This document shows, piece after piece, positions 8,488 through 15,286 of a DNA stretch of 17,387 bases. The position numbers and the translations under genes are program-made. Source of the DNA: Bacteroidota bacterium (lineage in GTDB: Bacteria; Bacteroidota; Bacteroidia; Bacteroidales; F082); NCBI GenBank assembly GCA_002686705.1, contig NYYH01000047.1, positions 8,205 to 25,591 of the forward strand, in the 5' to 3' direction. The first letter of the stretch is position 1. Each line of letters opens with the position of its first letter. The notes below the pieces were generated by a model. The model was not told the origin of the DNA. It was given only the letters and a program-made list of their open reading frames with translations, and searched no databases.

Positions 8488-9072
8488 ATGTCTCTCACCC
8501 CAACTTCAAAAATACCACTGGGCTTCACTATGCCTGATTTTGTGTTGCCCGATACAATTAGCAACACTGTCGTTTCGTCTGATAATATGAAAGGAGAAAA
8601 GGGAACTCTTGTTATGTTTATATGCAACCATTGCCCGTATGTATTACATGTTATACAAGAACTTGTTAAAATTGGATATGAATATATAAACAAGGGAATA
8701 GGTGTGGTTGCGATAAGCTCAAATGATATTGTGAATTTTCCAGAGGATCATCCCGATAGAATGCAAGAACTGGCTTTGTCATTAAAGTTTCCGTTTCCAT
8801 ATTTATTTGATGAATCACAGGAAGTTGCCTTAGCCTATGATGCTGCGTGTACACCTGATTTTAACTTATTTGATGCAAGTGGGAAATGTGTCTACAGGGG
8901 ACAACTTGACGACTCCCGACCAGGAAATAAAAAGCCAGTAACGGGCAATGGTTTGCGTGCTGCTCTCGATCTGGTATTAGCTGGCAGAGATGTTCCTGAG
9001 CAGCAAACACCAAGTACGGGTTGCAATATTAAATGGAAGGATGATAAAAGGGATAAAGGTATAGGGTTATAA
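8488..9072 (+). CDS. Thioredoxin-fold redox protein, AhpC/TSA (peroxiredoxin-like) family
   Basis: This 194-residue protein has no signal peptide, so it is probably cytoplasmic. The N-terminal strand region MPDFVLPD leads to FICNHCPYV with a CxxC motif at C46 and C49, the redox-active position of thioredoxin-like proteins. CTPDFNLFD (121-129) carries the cis-proline P123. The C-terminus has a conserved-looking TPSTGCNIKWK with C179. This 'CNHCPYV' subfamily is commonly annotated as thioredoxin family or redoxin-domain protein, and its physiological partner is not established. The ATG at 8488 follows a well-formed promoter by a short leader. It is convergent with the outer-membrane barrel gene. 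Confidence 0.88.
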   Translation: MSLTPTSKIPLGFTMPDFVLPDTISNTVVSSDNMKGEKGTLVMFICNHCPYVLHVIQELVKIGYEYINKGIGVVAISSNDIVNFPEDHPDRMQELALSLKFPFPYLFDESQEVALAYDAACTPDFNLFDASGKCVYRGQLDDSRPGNKKPVTGNGLRAALDLVLAGRDVPEQQTPSTGCNIKWKDDKRDKGIGL

Positions 9073-9231
9073 GTGAACGAAAACCTAGTATTAGATTTTT
9101 ACTCATTTTCATATAACTTTTTGCATTGCCTCTTAGCTTATTTTACCATATTCCATATATCCCTTATACCAGAAAAATCCCCAATTACAGATGGCAATAT
9201 TGAGAGGAATAGATTGTAGGGGTATAGGGGA
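9059..9231. repeat. Purine-rich GGTATAGGG repeats between convergent genes
   Basis: GGTATAGGG occurs at 9059-9067 and 9221-9229. An inverted relative, TCCCTTATACC at 9160-9170, can pair over 11 positions (one G-U) with GGTATAGGGGA at 9221-9231. The first copy overlaps the end of the thioredoxin-fold gene. It may be a degenerate intergenic repeat or a weak bidirectional terminator; no element family was recognised. Confidence 0.3.
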
Positions 9232-9248
9232 AAAGGTAAAGGGAAACA

Positions 9249-9866
9249 CTACCTAAACTGATAGTAAAGCGATAGCACTAAAGAGTCATTATATCTTCCA
9301 TAAGCCCAAATTCGATGCACATCACCATCCTGGTTTTTCGAAAAAACATTCAATAAAGAATTATTAGTTCGAAAATCCACCCCAATGTGTTGTGTTATAG
9401 CAAAACGAACTCCCAGGTTTATTTGAAAAGTAATCCTTGCCGGAGTGTTGTAACCTTGTTCATCACTTATGACCTGATGATTGTCTTCTTCATAATATCC
9501 TAATAAAAAGCCTGCCGAGGGACCTGCCTCGACGGTAAATCTACCTGCCTTATATTGATAAAAAACAGGCAATTCAATATAGTTCAGTCTTAGTAAATAG
9601 GGCTCGTAATTATTCTTCTCCTGTGGATTTTCACGACTACCCTTCTGAAAATAGGTTAACTCCATCTGCAATGCTGATTTTTGTCCAATATCGAGGCTTA
9701 CAAACCCTCCTGCAAATATGCCGCCTTTATTGTACCCCGAATATGTATCACCTGCAACTTGTGTTCCGGCTAATCCGGCGATAATCCCTCCGTGAAATTG
9801 TTGTCCGGTTGCAGTTACCCCAATACAAAAAATAAAAATAACTATGGCAGTAAATTTGTTCAGCAT
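9249..9866 (-). CDS. Small outer-membrane beta-barrel protein, PorT family
   Basis: This 205-residue protein has a signal peptide (about 1-21, ending ATG before QQFHGG) followed by alternating amphipathic strands. These include the typical LNYIELPVFYQYKAG (conserved LRLxYIExPV segment), then FTVEAGPSAGFLLGY, and it ends LSLYYQFR. This fits the bacterial 'outer membrane protein beta-barrel' family (PorT-like, eight strands expected) common in Bacteroidota. Members are integral outer-membrane proteins, mostly of unknown role; the name PorT refers to the T9SS-linked relative and does not imply that function here. The gene starts at an ATG and stands alone. Its 3' end faces the thioredoxin-fold gene. 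Confidence 0.85.
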   Translation of the reverse strand: MLNKFTAIVIFIFCIGVTATGQQFHGGIIAGLAGTQVAGDTYSGYNKGGIFAGGFVSLDIGQKSALQMELTYFQKGSRENPQEKNNYEPYLLRLNYIELPVFYQYKAGRFTVEAGPSAGFLLGYYEEDNHQVISDEQGYNTPARITFQINLGVRFAITQHIGVDFRTNNSLLNVFSKNQDGDVHRIWAYGRYNDSLVLSLYYQFR

Positions 9867-9997
9867 TTGACGTTGTTTTTAAGCTTGCTCTTTGTGTGCG
9901 TAAAGATATAAAAAGATGAACCACTAATTTTTAGTCAGGATGTTGGGTTTTAATTCAGTGCTTGTGGTAGATAAACCTATTTTTAAAAGTTGTCTAT

Positions 9998-10029
9998 TTT
10001 GCTCAAATGAAATTAAAAGTATATATTAG
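9998..10029 (+). promoter_or_regulatory. Candidate promoter of the DUF2147 gene
   Basis: TTTG at 9998-10001, a 20-nt spacer and TATATTAG at 10022-10029 (one mismatch to TAnnTTTG) have the spacing of a Bacteroidota promoter. The ATG follows 56 nt later. I rate it below the 8430 promoter because of the mismatch. Confidence 0.4.
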
Positions 10030-10085
10030 TAGTATTCAATTACAAAGGTTAAAACTAGACTATTGATAATTTAAAATTAGTGTTT

Positions 10086-10547
10086 ATGAAAAAATTGATT
10101 GTGCTTTTTGCCGTTGTTGGTATGATGATTTCACCAGTCCTGCAAATACAGGCACAAGAATTTAAAACCGACGATGTGCTTGGTAAATGGAATACTATTG
10201 ATGATGAAACAGAGCGAAAAAAGTCGGTAGTAGAAATATATAAAGAAGGCGATAAACTTTATGGAAAAATTATAGAACTTTTTAGATTACCTGATGAAGA
10301 CCCTGATCCTGTCTGTGATGAATGTGATGAGGACGATCCTCGCTATAATCAAAAAGTAAATGGTATGGTAATTTTGGAGGGGCTTGAGTGGGACGATGAT
10401 CAGTGGGATGACGGAAAAATTTTAGATCCTAAAAATGGTAAGATTTATAGTTGCAAGTTGTGGATTGAAGATGGTGACTTGCAGGTAAGGGGCTATTTGG
10501 GTTTTTCATTTATTGGAAGGTCTCAAACCTGGATAAGAGTTGAGTAG
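10086..10547 (+). CDS. Secreted DUF2147 domain protein
   Basis: This is a 153-residue exported protein. The ATG at 10086 is preferred over a GTG two codons upstream because it gives a clean signal peptide, MKKLIVLFAVVGMMISPVLQ..., cleaved after IQA (about residue 23). The mature part is one DUF2147 domain: LGKWNT near its start, LYGKIIEL (58-65), KVNGMVILEGLEWD, GKILDPKNGKIYSCKL and the closing RGYLGFSFIGRSQTWIRV. Between them an acidic insert, PDEDPDPVCDECDEDDPR, carries C77 and C80. The biochemical function of this family is not established. The predicted location is the periplasm or outside the cell. The gene appears to be monocistronic, divergent from the barrel gene and convergent with the methyltransferase gene. 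Confidence 0.9.
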   Translation: MKKLIVLFAVVGMMISPVLQIQAQEFKTDDVLGKWNTIDDETERKKSVVEIYKEGDKLYGKIIELFRLPDEDPDPVCDECDEDDPRYNQKVNGMVILEGLEWDDDQWDDGKILDPKNGKIYSCKLWIEDGDLQVRGYLGFSFIGRSQTWIRVE

Positions 10548-10595
10548 AAATTACTTTTTATCAGTTTGACGAATACGCCTGAGTATGTTCAGGTA

Positions 10596-11270
10596 CTATA
10601 TTACTATCATTTCGCAAAATACACTTGAGTTATCAACTTCATGAATTGTTGTTTTAACATTAATTTTTGATGCTAATTCCAGAAACTGTTGTGCTGAATA
10701 TGTAGTAGCACAGAACCCATCTTTACAACAAATAAATCCGTTTTTTGTACGGCTGTAATCAATTTCTCCTATCAACTTATGGTCAGCTTGGATTTGAAAC
10801 CAATGTAGCCTGTCATCCCAAAATTCTTCAGAATATGATGAAAAAAGAATTGTCCCACCCTTTTTTGTAACTCGGATTGATTCTTCGATAAGTTTTAATG
10901 GTTTAACCTTAAAAGCCGAAATTCCATTTTGAACACATATAACCTTATCAAAGGTATTGTCATTAAATTTTAGATTAGCCGCATCCATTGTGTAGAACTT
11001 ACAATTTTTATTGTTTCCTACAATTTCATTTGCCAGCTGTATGTTATCTTTTGATATGTCTATTCCAACTACTTTTTTTGCTTTTTCCAATAGTCTAATT
11101 GCCACACGGCCATATCCACATCCTAAGTCTAGCACATCATCATTGTCTTGAATTTTACCCAGTACAAATACTATTTCAGCCTCCAGAAATTGAGCTACCC
11201 TAATGGGAACAATCTCATAGCATTTTTGCAGGCTATTTGCATTTAGTGATTTCGAATAATAGTTAGTCAT
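10596..11270 (-). CDS. Class I SAM-dependent methyltransferase
   Basis: This 224-residue soluble protein has a Rossmann-like methyltransferase core. Motif I is VLDLGCGYGR (46-55), the acidic residue after strand 2 is D71 in VVGIDIS, a further Asp is in MDAAN (D96), and motif II is FDKVICVQNGI (107-117), followed by VTKKGGTILFSS. The core resembles the Methyltransf_11/25 group; the substrate cannot be inferred. The C-terminal third is less typical and contains CCKDGFC. It lies 63 bp downstream of the GH8 gene on the same strand, so co-transcription is possible, although no functional link is evident. The leader contains a short AT-rich hairpin close to the ATG. Confidence 0.85.
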   Translation of the reverse strand: MTNYYSKSLNANSLQKCYEIVPIRVAQFLEAEIVFVLGKIQDNDDVLDLGCGYGRVAIRLLEKAKKVVGIDISKDNIQLANEIVGNNKNCKFYTMDAANLKFNDNTFDKVICVQNGISAFKVKPLKLIEESIRVTKKGGTILFSSYSEEFWDDRLHWFQIQADHKLIGEIDYSRTKNGFICCKDGFCATTYSAQQFLELASKINVKTTIHEVDNSSVFCEMIVI

Positions 11271-11276
11271 TTCTTA

Positions 11277-11300
11277 GTAATAAAATGTATTCCTTATTAC
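11277..11300 (-). repeat. Inverted repeat (hairpin) in the methyltransferase leader
   Basis: A perfect 7-bp inverted repeat, GTAATAA (11277-11283) and TTATTAC (11294-11300), with a 10-nt loop lies 6 nt before the methyltransferase ATG and downstream of the GH8 stop. It could be a weak RNA hairpin or an operator-like site, but the AT-only stem makes chance quite possible. Confidence 0.3.
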
Positions 11301-11333
11301 GTGAATAAAAAAATTGTTTTGAATTCGTTTAGG

Positions 11334-12833
11334 TTAGTTTGATATGAAAATTTTCTTTGTTTTTAATAACTGCTTGTCTTTATTATAAACTGATACAAAA
11401 TAAATACCTATGCTATAGGAAGAAATATTAATGCTTATCAGCTTGTGTTGTAAGTCCGTCATTAACTGGTGCTTACCAAAAACATTGCTTATTAGCAAGT
11501 TGTTTCCCTCGTAATATTTTGATTCATTATCCATCTTGATAAACAATGAATTATCGCTTAAATAAATATTAATATCAAACTCTTTATTAATCATTTCATC
11601 AAACCCATAGGTAATATTGCAGTCTGGACTCCAGTAATTGCCTGAAATAACTAGCATGCACAGTAATTTTATGCTATTATTATAATAATCATTACTACTG
11701 AAGCTCATTGAATTCAATCTGCTATATAGTTCATTTAGCCATTGTTGATGCTGGCTGTTAACCATGGCACTTACAGTAAATGGCCCAACAAATGCTGGAT
11801 TGTTATATGGGAAAAGCTTTGTGCCATCTAATTTATATCCACTCGAAATATTATTAGGATTGCCAGATGTAGATGTTTTTAACCAAGTATTGATCTTTTC
11901 AACAGCTGTTTCTGCCCTTTCTTCGCCATACAGCAAGTAATCTGTAGCGAGCCTCCAGGGGTCTCTGCAAGCATTGTAGTAGTAATCCCCGTCATATTCA
12001 CTTTCAAGGAAATGTGGTTGTGCCGGGGAGGGGGAAGAATTTATATCAATAATAAAATCGGGAAGTAAACCAGTATTAGCGCTATAGTTTGTTTGCATAT
12101 CCTCAATTAAGGTATAGCATCTATCCTTGACAAGATCCCAGTTGCTGTTAGACGTAGCTATTTCAAATACTCTGAAATGGTCAATTATAAAGTCCGATGT
12201 CCGGGTTGCATAATAATATTCGGATGAAGCGGATGTCACCCAATTTCCGATTTGTGTGCTCCATGTCTCATGGTTTACCTCTTCTTCAATAATTGCGTTG
12301 ATAATATTTTTGGCTTCCTGCAGATAATTAATATCACCAGTACTATCCCATTGGCAATATGCCAGCAATAACCCAAATGCAATGTCAATATCACCATCGG
12401 TTGCAGAGTTAACACCACCAACTGAAACACAGTTTAATTGTTTCCATGCCATTAAATATTGGTTGGAAGTAGTTGGGTAGGCCTTATAATAATTATACAG
12501 GCCATCAAAATAGGTTTGTGCGCTATCATCATAGCCTGCTATATATGCGGTTATCATCATACCATATCCCTGTCCCTCCGAAAAACATGTGTTTGCTGCT
12601 GATTCAACAAAATACATATCAGTACCACAACCACTTTTTAAATATTCAGCTTTCCATAAGTCATAAAAACTTTTTACCTGATTGTCAAGCTCGATTTAAG
12701 TATAATTGTTTGGTTGAATATAACCCTGAGTATAATTTATATGCTGCGGAAATGGGTGGTTTGGAGCCTGTCCACAAATTAAATTATATATGAATAAAAA
12801 TGTAACTAGAGTGATAGAATTTTTTAAGATCAT
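11334..12833 (-). pseudogene. GH8 glycoside hydrolase with T9SS sorting domain, interrupted by one in-frame stop
   Basis: Read from the ATG at 12833, this is a 500-codon gene with a single internal TAA at codon 46. Residues 1-21 form a signal peptide ending ...NLICG. Codons 47-72 (FYDLWKAEYLKSGCG within them) continue in the same frame as typical GH8 N-terminal sequence, so nothing is shifted. The catalytic domain has FSEGQGYGMM with the probable acid E86, then ATDGDIDIA (144-152), and runs to about residue 410. GH8 enzymes cleave beta-1,4-linked glucans, mixed-linkage glucan, xylan or chitosan; the substrate is not readable here. The last ~80 residues are a type A T9SS sorting domain ending GIYFVSV...KKIFISN, so the intact enzyme would be secreted or surface-bound. 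An open frame from an ATG at 12617 to the stop at 11334 (427 residues) keeps both motifs but has no signal peptide. Nonsense mutation, readthrough and sequence error are all possible. Confidence 0.8.
12696..12698 (-). other. In-frame TAA interrupting the GH8 gene (codon 46)
   Basis: The minus strand reads ...AAT TAT ACT TAA ATC GAG CTT..., with the same reading frame open on both sides. One base change, for example CAA to TAA, would explain it, since no frame shift is needed. Confidence 0.85.
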
Positions 12834-12858
12834 AATTAGCTAGATTAGATGAAATATT

Positions 12859-12866
12859 CAAAGTTA
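12859..12866 (-). promoter_or_regulatory. Candidate -7 promoter element for the GH8 gene
   Basis: The minus strand reads TAACTTTG, an exact TAnnTTTG match, 25 nt before the ATG at 12833. Its position supports the long GH8 start rather than the internal ATG at 12617. No clear -33 box is visible. Confidence 0.38.
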
Positions 12867-13006
12867 TTAAAATACAAGCATTAGATTTCGGTTATATGAG
12901 AAAAAGATTAGCATACTTATACCTGTAAGATTCTTAAGAAGAATCCACTTAGCGTTTCTGTTTTCATAAATATTTCAATTTCATTGATAGTGATCAATTT
13001 TTATTA

Positions 13007-13342
13007 TTAATCTCTCACATAATGTGGCATATCTTTTGGCATAGGGATGATTAATTCCACCAGCCCCTTATATTCACCATTTTCAAACCAAGGTGTGTGG
13101 TAAACAAAATTTTTGTTGCCAGCTCTTTCTGTTGTATAACAGCTTGGTTTTTTAACTTTCATGAGCTCCTCAACGTGTGGCTTTGCCCAAGCGGGATGAC
13201 AATCAAGTAGTTTGGTCCCAACCTTTTTGCCATCGCTTTCAAAAACCTTGGAGGCTTTGTCGTTCATTTCTATTACCACTGCATTTTCATTGCTTACTAT
13301 CAATGTAGCATCAATTTCTTTAGTCCAATAAACGTTTTTCAT
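13007..13342 (-). CDS. Small single-domain PAS protein
   Basis: This 111-residue cytoplasmic protein consists of one PAS fold: an N-terminal strand 'DATLIVSNENAVVIEMNDKA', the helix region with GTKLLDCHPAW, and C-terminal strands HTPWFENGEYKGLVELIIPM, ending PHYVRD. This matches the short PAS proteins (DUF438-like PAS) of anaerobic bacteria. PAS domains bind small ligands or mediate protein contacts; no output domain is attached, so any signalling partner must be separate. The ATG at 13342 is preceded by a strong Shine-Dalgarno sequence AGGAG (13352-13356) at 9-nt spacing, unusual for this window. It is flanked by gaps of 170-190 bp, which suggests a single-gene unit. Confidence 0.8.
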   Translation of the reverse strand: MKNVYWTKEIDATLIVSNENAVVIEMNDKASKVFESDGKKVGTKLLDCHPAWAKPHVEELMKVKKPSCYTTERAGNKNFVYHTPWFENGEYKGLVELIIPMPKDMPHYVRD

Positions 13343-13351
13343 TATCAGTTT

Positions 13352-13356
13352 CTCCT
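13352..13356 (-). promoter_or_regulatory. Shine-Dalgarno site of the PAS gene
   Basis: AGGAG on the minus strand lies 9 nt before the ATG at 13342. Most other genes here lack a recognisable Shine-Dalgarno sequence, as is usual in Bacteroidota, so this site supports the chosen start. Confidence 0.6.
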
Positions 13357-13534
13357 ATTTAACTTATTAATAATTTGGTTATTTGATTGAATCAGGCCTC
13401 TAAAAGTAATAAATTAATCCTTAACAATAAAAGTTGAGTCAGGATTTTAAATAATTACCTTTCATTTGATTAGTGACAACCAGCAGAAAAGTAATAATAA
13501 GTGGCTTTGTGAATAATTAAATAGGATTGGATAA

Positions 13535-13762
13535 TCAAGCTTCCTCTTGATCCGTAATTTTCTTCTTTTTAAATAAAATTACTGTAAACCAAATGAAAAA
13601 TATCAGAGCCCATAAGCCTAAAAAAGGTCCCAGATCGAATAATCCTGATTCTGCTGGTGCATTTGGAAATGTGATCATGTTTAATACCAATAAACCGAAG
13701 GCTATTAAACTACCAGACCATCCTAATAACTTATTAAAACTGCGACTCCTTGCAATGTTTAA
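13535..13762 (-). pseudogene. Small two-helix membrane protein without a start codon (5' end lost at a join)
   Basis: The frame ending at 13535 encodes a plausible membrane protein from about NKLLGWSGSLIAFGL onward. It has two hydrophobic helices (SLIAFGLLVLNMITF and FLGLWALIFFIWFTVILF) separated by PNAPAESGLFDLGP, and a charged tail KKKKITDQEEA. The open frame runs on upstream to 13891, but there it only shadows the glycosyltransferase coding sequence. No ATG or GTG lies at the expected start. An AAGGAG at 13746-13751 sits 7 nt before the codon TTT preceding NKLL, where an ATG would be expected. I do not recognise the family. It is either a 66-residue protein that lost its start or the C-terminal remnant of a longer one. 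Confidence 0.5.
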
Positions 13763-13764
13763 TC
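13745..13764. other. Abrupt join: truncated glycosyltransferase to small membrane protein
   Basis: On the minus strand, glycosyltransferase homology runs to YFFTD (last codon 13762-13764) and meets TAA at 13759-13761. A different reading frame then takes over with unrelated membrane-protein sequence. The exact breakpoint lies within these ~20 bases. Confidence 0.5.
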
Positions 13765-14403
13765 CGTAAAGAAATATAATACCAATGGAAAAACTGCCAA
13801 CTGAGCTATTGCTGTTTCTTTGGAGAGTAAGGCAAGAGTAAAATATATAAATCCAAGTATAAGATGAAAGTTTTTCCTGAGGTCTACCCATTTGATAAAC
13901 TGCAATGTTGCCAATGTAGAGAATAGAAAGTTTAGGATAATATCTCTGTTTTTTAAACTAGCAACAGCCTCCGTATGGGAGGGATGAGCCATAAATAAAA
14001 GGGTGATCAGAAACGGGAACCATATGCTGTAATTATTAAAAATACGACGTAAAAGTCTGTATAAAACTAGAATGGATATGGCATACAAAAGCAAGTTTAT
14101 AAAGTGACTTATGTATGGATTAATATCCATTTTAGATGTAAATTGGTATTCAATGGCAAAGCTGGTTCTCACCAAAGGTCTGTATCCATATGCCATCCCA
14201 CTTTCTTCTGCGTAGAGGGATGTCCATATCTCTGGAATGCCAGATATACCTTTTGCTATAATAGGATTGTTAATATTTACATGATAATCATCCATTGAGA
14301 AATGATTATAAATAACATTATAGTAGAAAATAAATGTTATCAGTAGTAATATTAAATTAAACCATCCAACCGTATTTCTATCATGTAAAATATTTTTATT
14401 CAT
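13759..14403 (-). pseudogene. N-terminal part of a GT-C / TMTC-type membrane glycosyltransferase
   Basis: This 214-residue product is the N-terminal fragment of an integral membrane protein of the PMT/TMTC type, which in Bacteroidota usually continues through more helices into TPR repeats (roughly 600-700 residues). Visible signatures are the first helix (about 14-32), the luminal acidic pair SMDDYHV with D38/D39 as in GT-C enzymes, YGYRPLV (72-78), AHPSHTEAVASLKNRD (139-154) and SKETA (194-198). The frame stops just after FPLVLYFFTD, in the middle of the membrane domain. Full-length members are thought to transfer sugars from lipid-linked donors to proteins; this fragment should be inactive. 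ATG 14403 is preferred over the in-frame upstream start at 14466, which lies within the hydrolase gene. It begins 4 nt after the hydrolase stop, so both were probably co-transcribed. Confidence 0.7.
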
Positions 14404-14407
14404 AATA

Positions 14408-15202
14408 TCACAAGTGCTTTTTGGTGAAACACTCAATTGTAGATAAACATAGGTCTCGAGCCTCAATAAATGACATGTGACCTACATTTTCCATTATTAG
14501 AACCTCGCTTAACCTTGGTAACATTGTCTGCTCATGAATTTTCTTAAATGGAATTTTTGAATCCTGTTTTCCTATTATAAATAATATCGGCACATAAGTT
14601 TCTTTAAGAATAGGAAGTGAATCATCTCTTATTTTCATTCCCTTTAATGCTGCAATAATACCCTTGTCAGAGGTTTTAAGAGATGATGTAGTTATTTCTA
14701 CTATTTCCTTTTGATACTTTGAAATATTTTCTTCAGCAAAAAGTGACTTAACAAATCCACTTATAAATGTTGAATGATTATTCTTTACAATATCTATTGC
14801 CCTATCTCTGTTCTTTTTGGCAATATCATCATCTGGACCTGCTTGTGAATTAACAATTATTAGTCCCTTACAGTTATTTGGTTTATTGGATATAACCGAT
14901 AGAGCAACATATCCTCCCATTGAGTGGCCTACAAGAATATATTTATTAATGGATTCTTGCTTTAAAACATTTACAACAACATCAGCCATTAGGCTCATTT
15001 CATGTGTATCGCTAATAATATCACTTTTTCCGAACCCGGGCAGGTCTATTTTGATTACATTATATTTTGACTTTAGTGCGTCTGAGTAATCATCCCAAAT
15101 TGATGAATCTTCTAAAAAGCCATGAATAAATACAATTGTATCACCTTTACCAGCTGTATCATAGGCTATATTATGATTCTTATAAGATAAAATTTTTGTC
15201 AC
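14408..15202 (-). CDS. Alpha/beta hydrolase
   Basis: This 264-residue cytoplasmic alpha/beta hydrolase has a complete catalytic triad. Numbered from the GTG start, these are S94 in the nucleophile elbow VGHSMGG, D214 in IIGKQD and H242 in ENVGHMS. The oxyanion-hole motif FIHGFLED is at 25-32 and DLPGFGKSD follows. The reaction is unspecified (esterase, thioesterase or C-C hydrolase are all possible). The GTG at 15202 is chosen because a longer form would start with TTG at 15280, 7 bp from the divergent ligase ATG, and would run through a perfect -7 promoter box. The next ATG (15204) is followed at once by TGA. The partner genes (an acyl-AMP ligase divergently, a membrane glycosyltransferase downstream) hint at lipid or envelope metabolism. 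Confidence 0.82.
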   Translation of the reverse strand: MTKILSYKNHNIAYDTAGKGDTIVFIHGFLEDSSIWDDYSDALKSKYNVIKIDLPGFGKSDIISDTHEMSLMADVVVNVLKQESINKYILVGHSMGGYVALSVISNKPNNCKGLIIVNSQAGPDDDIAKKNRDRAIDIVKNNHSTFISGFVKSLFAEENISKYQKEIVEITTSSLKTSDKGIIAALKGMKIRDDSLPILKETYVPILFIIGKQDSKIPFKKIHEQTMLPRLSEVLIMENVGHMSFIEARDLCLSTIECFTKKHL

Positions 15203-15216
15203 ATTTTTGTTTTGCA

Positions 15217-15224
15217 CAAATATA
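15217..15224 (-). promoter_or_regulatory. Candidate -7 promoter element for the alpha/beta hydrolase
   Basis: The minus strand reads TATATTTG, an exact TAnnTTTG match, 15 nt before the GTG start. No convincing -33 box is seen. It helps decide the hydrolase start. Confidence 0.35.
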
Positions 15225-15261
15225 ATCTGATTTATTGGATGTAAATATTGTATCAAAAAAC

Positions 15262-15269
15262 TATTTTTG
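15262..15269 (+). promoter_or_regulatory. Candidate -7 promoter element for the acyl-AMP ligase
   Basis: TATTTTTG is an exact TAnnTTTG match 17 nt before the ATG at 15287. With the 15217-15224 box on the other strand it forms a compact divergent promoter region. Confidence 0.35.
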
Positions 15270-15286
15270 TATAAAATCAAAAGGTC

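Noticed and set aside
10577..10594. Hairpin CCTGA/TCAGG between the DUF2147 and methyltransferase genes as a terminator
   Set aside because: The stem is only 5-6 bp and has no T-tract on either strand.
13763..13891. Upstream part of the open frame leading into the small membrane protein
   Set aside because: These codons are antiphase to the glycosyltransferase fragment, whose residues match its family; the overlap is a shadow, not a real N-terminus.
15203..15280. TTG-started N-terminal extension of the alpha/beta hydrolase
   Set aside because: It would start 7 bp from the divergent ligase ATG and cross an exact promoter -7 box; homology begins near the GTG at 15202.
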